Shown piece after piece: positions 1-11,880 of a stretch of DNA of 64,000 nt. Origin of the DNA: Rhizomys pruinosus (taxonomy: Eukaryota; Chordata; Mammalia; Rodentia; Spalacidae). The position numbers were made by a program, and so were the translations under genes. The DNA is taken from NCBI GenBank assembly GCA_009823505.1, contig VZQC01005680.1:7950439-8014438 (forward strand), read 5' to 3'. A model generated the notes under the pieces. It saw only the letters and a program-made list of their open reading frames with translations, did no database searches and was not told the DNA's origin. The stretch's first letter is position 1. Each line of letters starts with the position of its first letter.

Positions 1-116
1 CTGATGGGGGAGAGGGGGCATGAGGGGTGGGCACAGATGGGGGAATGAGTCTAAATTTGATTAAGAAATGTTGTAGGAAATGTGCTCAATAAAAAAGGTT
101 TTAATAAAAAAAAAGG
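1..116 (+). mobile_element. L1 3' end
   Basis: G-rich stretch followed by a gggaatgagtctaaatttga-type block, AATAAA and an A-tail. The same terminal layout ends the L1 copies at 34.5 kb, 37.4 kb and 48.4 kb. Only the last part of the 3' UTR is in the window. Confidence 0.6.
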
Positions 117-699
117 CTTAAAAATTGCCAGAATTCCTTTCTTTTGTCTTCCTGAGACCTTTTATTTGCCACACAAATGAGAAAATGCTGATACTCAATT
201 AGAGACTCTAGAAGTGGAAGATGCTATGGTTAACTTTTACCGTTATTAATTTGTATCTTCTAAGATTGTTTCCTCATTTAGCATAAAACTGCTTTTTCAG
301 GCCATACCATTCCCAGAAATCTTTACTTTAGACTTTATAAAATTGACTTATGCATGTGAAGGTAAATTAACTTAAATGATCTTACATTTAAGGTAGAAGG
401 ATATGATGTTCCAAAGTCAGTTGCACTTACCTGTCATACCCCTTTGTGAGTAGTCTGGTTATCTCTTTCTATCTCTGTGGCTCTTTCTGTCTCTGTTTCT
501 TTCTAACTCTGTCTCCCTTTCTATCTCTGTTTCTGTCTCTCCATTTCTCTGTATCTTTGTCTCTTTCTCTCTAGTTTCTTCTATCTTTTCCCTCTCTTCT
601 CTATTTCAAATGAGGGCTATACTTACTATTTTTGTAGTATAGGCCTGTTTCTAATATTGTGCCCAGTGAATAAAAGTTTGAATAATTGGATGTGAGGTT
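117..699. other. No gene; pyrimidine-rich stretch
   Basis: No exon-like or RNA-like signal seen. Positions about 465-600 are a degenerate TCTCTNTTTCT pyrimidine-rich run. Confidence 0.6.
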
Positions 700-714
700 G
701 TGTTGGATAGTTTT

Positions 715-955
715 TTTTTAAATTTTATTTATTTCAGTATGTGTATCAATGTACTGTCTGCATGCAGGTTTGTGCACCCGTGTCGTGCAATGCCGCGGAG
801 GTCAGAAGAGGGTCTCAGATTCCCCTGGAACTGGAGTTCTCCTGAAATTGGAGTTTCAGATGGCTCTCGGCCGCCATGTGGGTGCTGGGGATCGAACCTC
901 GGTCCTCTGTAAGAGCGGTTGGCACTCTTAACCGCTAGGCCATCTCTCCAGCCCC
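715..955 (-). mobile_element. B2: B2 SINE
   Basis: Poly(T) at the left end and the tRNA-derived head (complement of ggggctggagagatgg) at the right. A perfect 15-bp TSD (gtgttggatagtttt) lies at 700-714 and 956-970. It landed near the start of an older LTR. Belongs to the CpG-rich B2 subfamily common in this window. Confidence 0.93.
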
Positions 956-970
956 GTGTTGGATAGTTTT

Positions 971-1150
971 AATGTCAACTTGACACACCTGGGTTGAGGG
1001 AACCTCAATAGGGGAATTCCCTCCATTGGACTGGCCTATGGCCACATCTGTGGAGTGCTGTCTTGATGAGTGATAAGGGAAGGCCTAGCCCACTATGGGT
1101 GGTGCCACCCTGAGTAGGTTGTTATGTACATTCCACCTTGCTTTTCTGAA
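971..1150 (+). mobile_element. Class III LTR fragment split by B2
   Basis: Matches the start of the LTRs at 57620 and 59200 (ggatag...gtcaacttgacacacctggg, then gcccannntgngtggtgccaccctg). The LTR start lies at 701-710, before the B2 insertion. The 3' half, with the ataaaccctttcctcccc motif, is missing. Confidence 0.65.
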
Positions 1151-1299
1151 AGGGAATTTCACCTTTGCAAATCCGAAGCCTTAAAATGGCCACTTACATG
1201 AGGGTACACCCATGGCCTGCAGTGCTTTGTGTCTGCTAAATCTCTCTTTAACATAGTGCAATGTGTGCATCATTTTTTGTATCACTAGCATGAATTGTA

Positions 1300-1482
1300 G
1301 CTGGCTGTGGTGTCTCATGCCTGTAATCACAGCACTTGGAAAGCCGAGGAAGGGTGAATTTCTGCAGGTTTTAGGGCATCCTGGGTTACATCATAAGTTC
1401 CAGACCAACCCGGGCTACTTAGTGAGTTCCAGATCAGTTTAGGCTGCATAGCAAGATCCTGTCTCAAAAATTGAATAGATAG
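1300..1482 (+). mobile_element. B1: B1-like SINE, old and irregular
   Basis: B1-like ggctgtggtgtctcatgcctgtaatc start and gcaagatcctgtctcaaaaa end. The middle contains two related agttccaga...ggctac segments, so it looks like a proto-B1 or a B1 with an internal duplication. Confidence 0.7.
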
Positions 1483-2090
1483 AAATTAAAACAGCCTAAA
1501 CTGTTTCTGAACAATGTGTTTAAATCCTTCTTCATCACTTGTCAAATTTCTATCCATGCTGCTCTGCTTCTAGCTCATACCTGTCAACAATGTTTACTTG
1601 TATAAACATGTAGCACAACATATAAACTTGGATGCTTATAAACTTGGATGCTTATAAACTTGAAAGTTTTGCACCTTCTTTTTCTAGGATAACAATTTAA
1701 AATTTAATTTTCCTTGTTCTTTCACAAATGTTTTAGAAGCAGCCTTTCATGTTTCAGAGGAAAAAAGTCCTGTTGCCACATTTATTGCTATTTCATTGTG
1801 TTTATGGGGATCCATTGTATTCAGGAAAATAGCATACTTGGGTTTTTAAAGTATAATGATCATGTATTACAAATTTTCTGTACATATTTGTATTTAATTC
1901 TTAGATTTATGCATTTGTGTTTGGTACAAGTGTTTTCCTTATAAAATTATTTACAGCATTTGCTGACTCTTCATATGTCTACAATTCCATATCCAACAAT
2001 TTTTCTTTTTTTCCGTAATGTTGATTTTATTCTGTAGAGTTATGCTTTTTGTTTTTGTTTTTCTTCAAAAATGATTTTTTAATACATTTT
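1483..2090. other. No gene; AT-rich
   Basis: AT-rich DNA. A small tandem repeat (gatgcttataaacttg, about three units) lies near 1620-1665. No coding or RNA signal seen. Confidence 0.55.
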
Positions 2091-2094
2091 GATT

Positions 2095-3092
2095 TAATTT
2101 TTTTTCAAGATTATCAAATCTAGACCCATGTCCCCCACCCTATCCCCCCACCCCACCAGAGCTCATGTATTCTGCCAAACATGCTTTTCATCTCTTTCTC
2201 AGTCTTTCTCAATATTCTCCATGTGGAAGTTGACTGTTTTGAGCAGAAGTTCACTGTTTCAGTCAGTTTTTTGATGCAGTCCTTTCTCTTGTTGCTGTTG
2301 TTGTTTCCAATAAACATTACTCCCAACTGCTTGGACAAAAGCTCAAGGGGCCATGCTCAAGAAATACTTACAACTAGGTACTTGGTGCTAGCATCCACAG
2401 ATGAGGAATACCATTTGTCGTTTGTTTTTCTGGGACTGTGTTACTTCACTCAGCATGATGTCTTTTAGCTCCAGCCATTTTCCTGCAAAACTCATGATGT
2501 CATCTTTCTTTACTGCTGCATAGACCTCCATTGTGTAGATGTACCACATTTTCTCTATCAACTTTTCAGTTGAAGGGCATTTGGGTTGGTTCCATCTCCT
2601 TGCTATTGTGAAGAGAGCTGAAATAAACATGGCCGTGCATGTATCTCTGTGGTGGGGTGAATCTTGGGGGTACATGCCTAGGAGTGGTATGGCTGTGTCG
2701 GGTGGTAAGTTCATTCCAAGTCTTCCAAGGGTTCTCCACACTGAGTTCCATAGTGGCTGTACGTACGAGTTTACATTCCCACCAGCAGTGGATGAGTGTT
2801 CCCCTTTCCCCACAACCTCTCCAAACATGGTATCATTTGTTTTCTTGATCCTAGCCAGTCTTATTGGAGTAAGATGATATCTTAAAGTGGTTTTTATTTG
2901 CATTTCCTTAATGATTAGTGATGTTGAACACTTCCTAAGGTGTTTCTCAGCTATATCTAATTCCTCACTTGTGAAGTCTCTGTTCAGCTCTTTGCTCCAA
3001 CTATTGAGTGGGTCATTTGTTTTCTTTCTTCTTTGGTTTTTGAGTAGCTTATATATTCTGGAAATCAATGCTTTGTCAGATGTCAAATAATT
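2095..3092 (-). mobile_element. L1 fragment: ORF2 C-terminus plus 3' UTR
   Basis: An uninterrupted minus frame (2388-3086) reads as the C-terminal end of L1 ORF2, with motifs such as KHLRKCSTSLIIKEMQIKTT, HLTPIR and KMWYIYTMEVYAA. The 3' UTR continues to about 2095. The element is 5'-truncated within ORF2, so the open frame is retrotransposon remnant and not a host gene. Confidence 0.92.
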
Positions 3093-3654
3093 TTTCTTTT
3101 GTTAATTTAAATACTTTATAAACTCCCTCCTCTGTTTAGTGTAGATTATCACCTTATTGGCAAATCATGAATATATTTTGCTTTCTAATTTATTTTCTTT
3201 TATTGGTTTTCTGTGACTGATTGTCTTATAGCTCACATATGTTACATAGTAACAAAGATGGCAAGCATGTTTGTTATCCCACGTCCAAAAGTGGTAGCTA
3301 TAAAACTGTATATTGCATCCTAGGTTTGGTGAGAATTTTCTTAATATGCTGCTACAGGGATAAAATGAGATTCGACAGCAAATTTTTAAAGAGCTTATTG
3401 AAGCAAGCAGTAATTCATGAATTGGGCAACTCTAGACCAGAGGTGGACCAGGAGCTTCACTGAGGGAATTCAAAGAGGTCATACAGGAATGAAACAGAAG
3501 GAACTAGACGATGGTTGCAGTTACATAGCTGTCTTGTATGTGGTATCTCATTGGAAAGCCCCTGATTATTTAAGTTTGTTTCTGACTGGTGAAGTTTAAG
3601 TTCTGTTTCTTCTGAGTATAAGCATTTATAAGAAGTAGCCCAAGTTTCACTCCT
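3093..3654. other. No gene recognised
   Basis: Unclassified, moderately AT-rich sequence between L1 and an old repeat. Only short uninformative open frames. Confidence 0.5.
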
Positions 3655-4020
3655 ATTTGTGTATTAGTTATATTTTCTTATTGGTGAGACAACTGACTAG
3701 AGGAAGGTTGGTTAGTATTTACTTTGGCTTATAGCTCCATCACTACAGAAAAGGCACGGTGCCATGAGGGTAGGGTGGCATCTGGTCACAGTACATCAGC
3801 AGTCAGGAAGCAGAGCTAGATGGACGCTGTTCCTCAGCTGCTGTTTCTTTCTTTTTTTTTTTTTTTTTATGCAATCTGGTGCCCAAGCCCATGAATGGTA
3901 CCACACAGAGTTCTGCCTAAATTAGCAATGACAATCTAGACAATTTCTCACAGACATCCCCTGAAAGGCTTGTCTCTGCTGGGATTCTACATCCTGCCAA
4001 TTAACAATATTAAAATTTAC
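3655..4020. repeat. Old rodent interspersed repeat, class uncertain
   Basis: Contains blocks familiar from a common rodent repeat: ttactttggcttatagctcc, cagtcaggaagcagag, and tctagacaatttctcacaga followed by a catcctgccaattaac-type end. A T-tract of about 20 lies at 3849-3868. I cannot assign the family. The repeat at 24.89-25.14 kb seems related. Confidence 0.5.
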
Positions 4021-4342
4021 AGTTTGTTACTCAGCAAAGGTAAGGTCACTGATACACTCTAACTGCCCTGATAATCATTTTGGTTTATTTTATTAATTAC
4101 CATGGTGGTTATCTTCTTCCTGACCCAAATTTTATCACTTTTGCTGCCATAGTGGGTAAATATTTGACTATTCCCAACAGCTACAAGCTGTATACATGCA
4201 TGTTTATGTAAGATGTAAGTCACAGTCATCCCTTTCAAAATGCATGGGAAGCTGTGGTCTGGTTATTGAATTCTTCAATGTTTAATTACATTGACAGTCA
4301 TTTGTCCTGGGAGGGGATACTACAAAGAGTTCAGATCTCTTA
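4021..4342. other. No gene recognised
   Basis: Unique-looking sequence with no supported feature. Confidence 0.5.
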
Positions 4343-4359
4343 AGAAAATAAAATGTACT

Positions 4360-4603
4360 GGGGCTGGAGAGATGGCCTAGCGGTTAAGAGTGCCAACTGC
4401 TCTTACAGAGGACCTGGGTTCGATCCCCAGCACCCACATGCGGCCAAGAACCGTCTGAAACTCCAATTCCAGGAGAACTCCAGTTCCAGGGGAATCCGAT
4501 ACCCTCTTCTGACCTCCACGGCGTTGCACGACACGGGTGCACAAACTTGCATGCAGACAGTACATTCATACACATACAGAAATAAATAAAATTAATTAAA
4601 AAA
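4360..4603 (+). mobile_element. B2: B2 SINE
   Basis: Full-length, from ggggctggagagatgg to an AATAAATAAAATTAA tail. Pol III A box (tggcctagcgg) and B box (ggttcgatccc) are present. A 17-bp TSD (agaaaataaaatgtact) lies at 4343-4359 and 4604-4620. Confidence 0.95.
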
Positions 4604-4620
4604 AGAAAATAAAATGTACT

Positions 4621-5477
4621 AAGAAGGTAAACTCAATGGTTATAAGGAAAATAACAGCCAAGGATCATAGAATTCTTTGGAGTAGAGATTCTCAGGAACC
4701 ACAATTTTACCAACTAACTAAATAAACTCATCCAGTAGTATTTGCATTTATTTCTTAACATCTTTTACATTTAAGGAAAGTCCCAATTCATTAAGATAGG
4801 AGGATTTTTCTAGTCAGTTAAGTACAAGATATTCCCTATCAAGCAACTAAAGGAACACAAACTCAGTTGTGAGTATACAGAGGCTTTAGAGTATCTTTCT
4901 GAAAGAGAATTCAAGGTCTCAGTCTATAGAAACACAAGAGAAGTTTAAACCTGGTGCTGATGAAGGTTGCAGTGTTTAGTCTGGAAGGCAGCAGATGGAG
5001 AAAGGCTCTGGGTTTGCTTCTAAAGAGTCTTTATTTGATGGGATGAAAGATTTCCCCTGGTTTGCAGTTTGGACGTATTACACATCATCAGTGTTCTGCC
5101 TCAGGCACAAGCATTTCCCAGGCTCTGTCTCAGTGATTTATTTGAAGCTTTTATTGTGTTTTTTGTTCTTGTTGCTTTGCCTCTAAGGCTTTGGAAAAGA
5201 ACAATTTAAGTTTGTACTGAAACCAGAAAAAATAAGGATTTAATCTACTTTACTGATGGATAGCAAAATTTCAGGGAGAATCAACAAGATTAAAACTTTA
5301 TAATGGCTAAAACATAGTTTTCTATATAAAAATAATGTTTGTTTATCATTATAGATACATACACAGTAGGACTATTTAATGAGGCTAATCTCACTAAAGT
5401 TGAACTGATAAATTAGGTAAGCATAATAATAATGTCTGTGATTTTAAAAATTAATTTGTTATATATTTTATTTATTT
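4621..5477. other. No gene recognised
   Basis: Unclassified sequence; no splice-bounded coding exon or RNA gene seen. Confidence 0.5.
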
Positions 5478-5700
5478 TTTAAAATTTTTTATATTTTATT
5501 TTATGTGTATGAGGGTATTGTCTGCATGTGTGTGAGACCATCCATAGCATGCAATACCTGTGGAGGTCAGAGGAGATCATCAGATACCTTGAAACTGGAG
5601 TTAAGGACAGTTGTTAGCTGCCATGTGGGTGCTGGTATTCGAACCCAGGTCCGTTGCAAGAGCAGCCAGTGCTCTTGACCTCTGAACCATCTCCCCAGCC
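5478..5700 (-). mobile_element. B2: B2 SINE, older copy
   Basis: Inverted B2: T-rich left end, tgtgtatgagggtattgtctgcatg, ending in the complement of the tRNA-like head (accatctccccagcc). More diverged than the 4.36 kb copy. Confidence 0.85.
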
Positions 5701-6790
5701 AGAGTCTATGATGTTTTTAATATTACTTTTAGTCAGTTTTGATAGGAACTCCCCAACTCCATTCTGTTATTTGGAGAATAGATTATTATTGGACTTTTGC
5801 AGATTTCCCTACTGCTGTGGCAAGAAGAGTCAATAGGAATTTTCAAATTCTATAACCATTAGGTATTTTTATTTATAAACATATATTTTATTGAGTTGTA
5901 ATAAATTTTAAACAGTTGTATTAAATTATGAACATTTTTAAAAAGAAAAGGAAATCTGGAAGATAAAGTATAAGCAACGTTTCAAATGAAAACTCATAGA
6001 AATTCCTATTCCCCTCATCCATTTAATCAATCGATTAAGGTCATTATATTTGCAGTTGGGTTAGCAGTTTTATGAATCCATGAGCCTTACAGTAGAGGTC
6101 TGAAAATTTGTATCCAGTCTGGTAATGTGGGCAGTATAATGGAGTGAGTGTCTGTCTTTTGTGGTTATTATAACGGCTGCATTCAAAGGTTTTAGGAAAA
6201 CAGGACAAAATGAGGGTTGTGAGGAGAGAAGACAGTACAGCCTGCAGAGGTTGAGGACTGTTGGGAGTTCAGGAGATGTCGTCTGTATCAGGGGATACCA
6301 AAAAGCCTCCGTTGATTTTTAGCATATTAGTTAAACCTAGTTAAGTTAATAGTTCTGTTTTATAAGAGGAGTAAACAAATTCTTTGAGATATATGAGGCA
6401 GACAATTTAACAGATATGGCAAAACGTCTCTTATATCATATTATGCAGCAATAATCCAAGAGAATTTTGAACTTTTAGAGAAAAAAAATTAAATTCTAGG
6501 TTTCATCTGTTTATTAGAAGATCTTTGTTTTTAAAGCCCTATAAATAAATTTATCTAATCTGCATTATTTAGCCACACCTAAAATTTCTTTTCAGCAGCT
6601 TATAACTTTCCATTTTTATTATTTAGATTTTGTCTCACTCTTTTCCTCTTTTTAATCTGGAATAATATGTGATTTTAAGACAAAATTGTTTTTGTATTTA
6701 TTTTGCATAAATAATTATTTTTCTATTTATTATTTCTAATATGTTCTATCATAAGTAATAATTAGAAATTTCAAGTTTAGTAAACTTGGG
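5701..6790. other. No gene; AT-rich
   Basis: AT-rich sequence with no supported gene, RNA or recognised repeat. Confidence 0.5.
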
Positions 6791-6990
6791 GCTGAATAGA
6801 TGGCTCAGTGGCTAAGAACACCAGCTGTTCTTGCAGAGGACCTACGTTCAATTCCCAGCACTCATATGGAGGGTATAAAACATCTGTGCCTCCTGTTCCA
6901 GGGGATTTGACACCCACTTCTGACTCCACAGACATTGCCTAACTTACATGCAGGCAGGCATTACACTTAAATAAATAATAAAACATTTAA
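6791..6990 (+). mobile_element. B2: B2 SINE, diverged
   Basis: ggggctgaatagatggctcagtgg head and taaataaataataaaaca tail. Shorter and more diverged in the middle than the younger B2 copies. Confidence 0.82.
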
Positions 6991-7186
6991 AAAAGCTTAG
7001 TAATCTTGATTTTCTAGTGAAAATCAGGAAGTAGATAATTTCATAATCTTTAAAAACCACGTTTCCTCATAGCATATTTTTTATGTGATCCAGGACAGTG
7101 TTACTAATAGACCTGAAAATCTTTAGTTCCTCTTTAATAAGAAATTAAAATAGATGTTTCAGCATACATTTAGAAATTAATGTTCA

Positions 7187-7446
7187 GGGACTGGAGAGAT
7201 GGCTCAGTGGTTAAGAGTGCTGTCTGCTCTTGCAAAGGACCTGGGTTCAATTCCCAGCACCCACATGGTTCTGGGAAGAACCGCCTTTAAACTGGGCATG
7301 GTGGCACACCCCTTTAAGCCCAGCACTCAGGAGGCAGAGGCAGGTGGATATCTGTGAGTTCAAGGCCAGCCTGGTCTACATAGCGAGTTCTAGGCCAGTT
7401 GGGGCTACAGGGAGACACTGTCTCAAAAAAAAAAAAGCAACAAAAA
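7187..7446 (+). mobile_element. Composite SINE: B2/ID-type head fused to B1
   Basis: The first ~90 bp are a tRNA-derived head (gactggagagatggctcag ... ttcaattcccagcacccaca). They join directly to a complete B1 body (ggcatggtggcacacccctt ... ctgtctcaaaaa) with one A-rich tail. A perfect 15-bp TSD (agaaattaatgttca) at 7172-7186 and 7447-7461 brackets the whole unit, so it moved as one element. The architecture resembles B4-type fusion SINEs. A second copy lies at 31.99 kb. Confidence 0.85.
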
Positions 7447-7571
7447 AGAAATTAATGTTCAATAGTATATTTTATTTTGAAAAGATCCATTTATAATTTA
7501 ATTGGTATTCATTAAAACCTCCATGTTATAAAAAATAATTTTAGGAGCTGTTTTCATTCAAACATATTGAA

Positions 7572-7576
<5 letters not shown>

Positions 7577-7613
<37 letters not shown>

Positions 7614-7621
7614 TGTGTGTA
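7577..7621. repeat. (TG)n microsatellite
   Basis: Near-perfect TG dinucleotide run with one interruption. Confidence 0.95.
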
Positions 7622-8464
7622 CATTCAATGAAAATACCTTAGATGGTATATACACATTTTATTAATCAATGATATTCATAGTAATGAAACATTATTCAAG
7701 TAGTAAGACTTAAAAGCATTTGGACTGAATGAACTGTTCTTGTGCTCAGCTCAGCTGGGCTGAGTTTCATGATTCTTGTAACTGAAGCAAGAAAGGAGTA
7801 GCCATGGGCTAGACATGAGCTTTTCATGATGGGCTGCAGGAGCTGAAGATGAGGACAGGCCATATCGGTTCAATTAGAGCTTCTGTTCAGATGTGCCTCT
7901 CTTGGCAATAAGTTGTAAGTCACTGTTCCGTGCTAGTCCCAGCCAACAATCAAGAGCCTAGGCAAAGGCTTTTTCTAAATACTACTGGGAAGACTAAGAA
8001 GATTCAGAAAGGGGGAAAACTACCACACTACAAATAGCCTCACATATTTTACTTTTTTTGTTTGTTTTTCCAACTTGCAATCATATTTTGAAATTACTTC
8101 TAATGAGTTCATAGATAGATGCAATATCCATTTTTACATCTATATTTGTAGACTGGTTTTGTGCCTAAGTTATGCAGTCACTTTCCAATGGATAAAAAGT
8201 AAAATTTTTTCCAGTATTCACTATAAAAAGCCAATATGGACATTCTTTCCAGTAGGAGTATATTTTCTCAGGTTCCCATAGATGGGAAAAGTTGAGCCAA
8301 ATGTTAAGTGTAGCTGTCATTTTATTGATATTACAGAATTCCCCTCCAAAGGTTCATGGCATTTTTTTTCCTACCAGCAACAAATAAGGGCAGCTTTTCC
8401 CCTTATCTCTCTAACTTGTTAAAAATATGGAGAACTTGTTAAAAATATAGAGAAAGATAAATTA
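7622..8464. other. No gene recognised
   Basis: Unclassified sequence. A 19-bp unit ending in gttaaaaatat is repeated twice near 8415-8450. Confidence 0.5.
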
Positions 8465-8693
8465 AGAAATATTTTATTATTTTTATTTTATGTGTATGAG
8501 TGTATTATTTCCTGCATGTGTGCAAGTGCACCTGCATTGTACAATAGTTGAAGAGGTTGGAAGAGGGTGTTGAACTCTTCTGAAACTGGAATTGCAGATG
8601 GTTGTTAGCTGTCATGTGGGTGCTGGGAATCAAACCCAGGTCCTCTGTGAGAGCAGCCAGTGCTCTTAACCGCTGAGCCTTCTCTCCAGCCCT
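8465..8693 (-). mobile_element. B2: B2 SINE
   Basis: Inverted B2 with T-rich left edge, ggtgctgggaatcaaacccagg complement of the B box, and ctctccagccc at the right edge. Confidence 0.88.
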
Positions 8694-8709
8694 GTAAAGA
8701 TGAAATCTT

Positions 8710-9519
8710 TTTTTTTTTAATTAATTAATTTTTTAAGGGATTCTACAATACAATGACACAGTTGTTTGCAGATAGCATTGATGTCACTCATTATGTCATA
8801 CAATCAGGTAATTGGTGCATTTTGCAAGTATCTATGTCCAAATTTTGAACAACCCAAGGTTCCCATACACCAGTTGGAGAAGCTTGTATGCACAGACATG
8901 TTGATCAATCAGAAGTCCAGACTATATTCCTGTAGTCTCATGATTCACCCCTATCTCTCCACAGCCCTTACAATCTACCACGCCTCCTCTTCCGCAGTTT
9001 GTTCCCTGGGCTTTGGGAAAGGGGCACAAGTGGGTGAGAAGAAAACAGTCTAATTTCTTTGGAGTTGTCATTTTGGACTCCAGTCTGTTCAGGTTGTTTC
9101 CTTTCATGGATTGACAGCTTTCCCAGTGATACCCTTTTTAGTCATATTAACAAAGCACAAGCTATTGGATGTACAGGCATTTAAGCAGTACCACTTATTA
9201 TGTCAAGCTAAGCTGTGAACATAGACACAGATGCTTGGATGGCATGCTAATCCGCAAACTGTGGTTTCTCTATAAAGGGTGACAAGTTCTTACTGTGGCT
9301 CACAACATCGCCCAACCACCCGAGGACACAAGCTTGTGGCATCAGCTGTGAGTTATTCCTCCAAGGAGAGAGCTAATAGCCAAATAGATTTGGGATATAT
9401 ATATAGACACTTGGCTGCCACTGTTGCACAGTATCTCCAGGCTGTTGAGGTGTAGCTGATATTGACGGAGGAGTCTTGCTTGTCTCAGGGAGACCAATAT
9501 TTTGCTGTATTACTTTAGT
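8710..9519 (-). mobile_element. 5'-truncated L1 3' UTR insertion
   Basis: Poly(T) at the left edge and a 15-bp TSD (taaagatgaaatctt) at about 8695-8709 and 9520-9534. It shares long blocks with copies at 18.7 kb (same orientation) and 33.8 kb (opposite), for example ggcacaagtgggtgagaag and ttattcctccaaggagagag. No ORF2 coding remains. Nested in an older minus-strand L1. Confidence 0.82.
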
Positions 9520-9583
9520 AAAGATGAAATCTTAAAGTAGTTTTATTTTGCACTTCTCTAATTACTAAGATTGCTGACTACTT

Positions 9584-9732
9584 TTTTTTTGGTCTTTTCG
9601 AGACAGGGTCTCCTTGTAGCCCCAGTTGTCCTGGAACTCACTCTGTAGACCAGGCTGGCCTTGAACTCACAAAGATCTGCCTCCTTTGCCTCCCAAGTGC
9701 TAGGATTAAAGGCGTGCGCCACCATGCCTGGC
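9584..9732 (-). mobile_element. B1: B1 SINE
   Basis: Inverted full-length B1 (ggtcttttcgagacagggtc ... gcgccaccatgcctggc) with gctgactact repeated on both sides as TSD. Confidence 0.92.
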
Positions 9733-9821
9733 AGGATGCTGACTACTGTTAAAAAAGTATTTCTTAGCTATTTTTATTTCTTCTTTTGAGAACTCTGTTC
9801 AGATCTTTGGTCCAGTTTCTT

Positions 9822-10067
9822 TTTTTTTTTTTAAATTTTATTTATTTTTGTATGTGTATGAGTGTACTGTCTGCATGTAGATCTGTGCACCCGTGTCGTG
9901 CAATGCCGCGGAGGTCAGAAGAGGGTGTCGGATTCCCCTGGAACTGGAGTTCTCCTGGAATTGGAGTTTCAGACGGTTCTCGGCCGCCATGTGGGTGCTG
10001 GGGATTGAACCCAGGTCCTCTGCAAGAGCAGTTGGTGCTCTTAACCGCTAGGCTATCTCTCCAGCCC
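9822..10067 (-). mobile_element. B2: B2 SINE
   Basis: Inverted B2 of the young CpG-rich subfamily with a perfect 13-bp TSD (ggtccagtttctt) at 9809-9821 and 10069-10081. The open frames across it are B2 sequence, not genes. Confidence 0.94.
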
Positions 10068-10345
10068 TGGTCCAGTTTCTTAATTGGGTTATATGTTTTA
10101 TTAGTTCTTGGTTTTATGAGTTCTTTGGATATAATTTAAGTTCTCTTTCATATCCATAGTTGACAAAGATTCTCTACCTCTCTGTGGGATTCCTCTTCAC
10201 CTGAGGGGTTGTTTCCTTTGCTGTACAGAAGCTTTTTTGTTTGATGATGTCCCATTTGTTAATTGTTGACCTTAATTCCAGAGTGAACAAAATCCAGTCT
10301 AGAAAGTCCTTTCCTGAACCTACATCTTGGGCTCCTCTTGGCTGA

Positions 10346-11799
10346 TAGCTCCTTTGGATGATGCTCTGCCGGAAGCTGTCAACCCCCAGAACCATGACCA
10401 GGAAGTGAGGAGAGTAAATCCTGACATGAGACTCATGGGCAGGGGGCTGGCATACTAAGATGGAGAGGCAGAAGCGGAGCAGCACTGTGGGTGCCTCAGT
10501 CCCTCACTCCACCATAGCCATGAGCACCAAGGAGCTTCTGTCAGTTCTCGGCTTTCTGCAAGAGGTATTCAGCATGTATTAATCAATAAACTGTGTAAAG
10601 TCTTAGATTTTCAAGAGATTATGGGTTCTATTTTTTAATATCTCTACTCTCAAGCTCACTGACTGCTAAACAGTTTCTCTATTTGCTGAATTAATTCCAA
10701 TATTTACAAGACAATAACAATCATGCAGGAAGGAGCTACCATCTCCCCTGAGTACTTGGTGCATACCCTGAGTCTGAATTTTAAGGCCTGTGGTTTTGGG
10801 TAGGTTGGCCCTAAGTGCTGTGCTTCCTCAACTGTTTCCTTATCTGCCCTAACTCCCGGCAGTAGTAAAAGCATCTTATCTGTATCTATGTGCCCACATA
10901 CTTCGCACTGAACTCGTGGGCAGTTCTCACCCTAAATAATCAATGAGTTCTTTGTTTGCATTGTGTGAGAAACATTAACTTAAGAACCACTGTGTTAGAG
11001 AGGAGAGAAATATTGGCTAAGACCAGGTTTGCTGCTTCTACTGTGAGCAGGAGTCTGGAGAGGCAAGATGTTGGGGTACAACTCCTAGACGCATTCTGTG
11101 GTTCACGCTTTTGCAAAATCTTTTTCCGTGCCTTAGGGAACCTTTGGTCAGTTCTGAAACTATGTGGAGAGGCTATTCAAGGAATGTAATCATGGCTGAA
11201 ATCTTCATGATTATGGGCTGAGCTCTTATGTCAGAAGGCTACAGAATGCTAAAACTTTGGTCATTGTATGGTTAAACTTGTGTTCACTGAGGAGGAGGGG
11301 CTAGCCCAACACCACAGAGCTGCTGGGGGTGGGGGTGGGGGGCAGAGCAGCAACGGAGTACCAATCCCAACTGGCTATGGCTGAAATTGAGCCACGCTGC
11401 CTCAAACACAAGCTGGACAGGCCACGAGGCCCTGACTGCATGATTTCTTAGAGTCCAGGGTCTAGCACCTGGAAAGGACTTCTAATGCAAACTTACAGCT
11501 TTTATATTTCAGGAAAAATTCTTTCACATTTACAGTTTTACATTCCTGCCAGGGAAAATGGAAGATGAAAAGATGAATTTACCCTGTCGGAGGGGATAAA
11601 AGCATCAGCCACATTAAACAAACACTGTCTAAATATTTTTGAATACTTTTGAGTATTTTGAGGGACTTGGAAGGCTTTACTGTGGGAGGTTCAGGAACAC
11701 CTAAAGTTGACCTTCAGTGGTGGAGGTCAGAGCACAGTTCACCTTTGAGGGGAGGAGGACTGGGAAGGACAAAGAGGAGTTTTGCTGTTATTATCTGTT
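10346..11799. other. No gene recognised
   Basis: Unclassified. A short plus frame at 10460-10582 (40 codons) ends near an AATAAA, but I cannot tie it to any protein. A G-rich tract lies at 11325-11345. Confidence 0.45.
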
Positions 11800-11880
11800 T
11801 GGTGCTGGAGATTAAGCATGAAGTCTGGCACATGCTAAGCGCATACTCCACTGCCGAGCCACAGCCTCAGCCCTGAGCAA
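11800..11880 (-). mobile_element. ID-type SINE fragment
   Basis: ggtgctggagattaagcatg ... cacatgctaagcgcatactc ... gccgagccacagcctcagcc is the complement of an ID-like tRNA-derived head. Confidence 0.6.

Larger units (their letters stand above)
9535..10345 (-). mobile_element. Old L1 ORF2 remnant, interrupted by B1 and B2
   Basis: Minus-strand L1 ORF2-type segments (cacttctctaattactaag; aactctgttcagatctttgg; gctgtacagaagcttttttg; tgatgtcccatttgtt). A B1 and then a B2 interrupt it. No continuous frame. Confidence 0.75.

Noticed and set aside
2388..3086. 232-codon minus ORF, the longest clean frame in the window
   Set aside because: It is the C-terminal end of L1 ORF2 by motif content; a retrotransposon remnant, not a host gene.
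4360..4603. tRNA genes suggested by A and B boxes
   Set aside because: These boxes belong to the tRNA-derived heads of B2 SINEs throughout the window; no cloverleaf tRNA gene was found.
10460..10582. 40-codon plus ORF followed by AATAAA
   Set aside because: Too short and not recognisable; no splice or promoter support.
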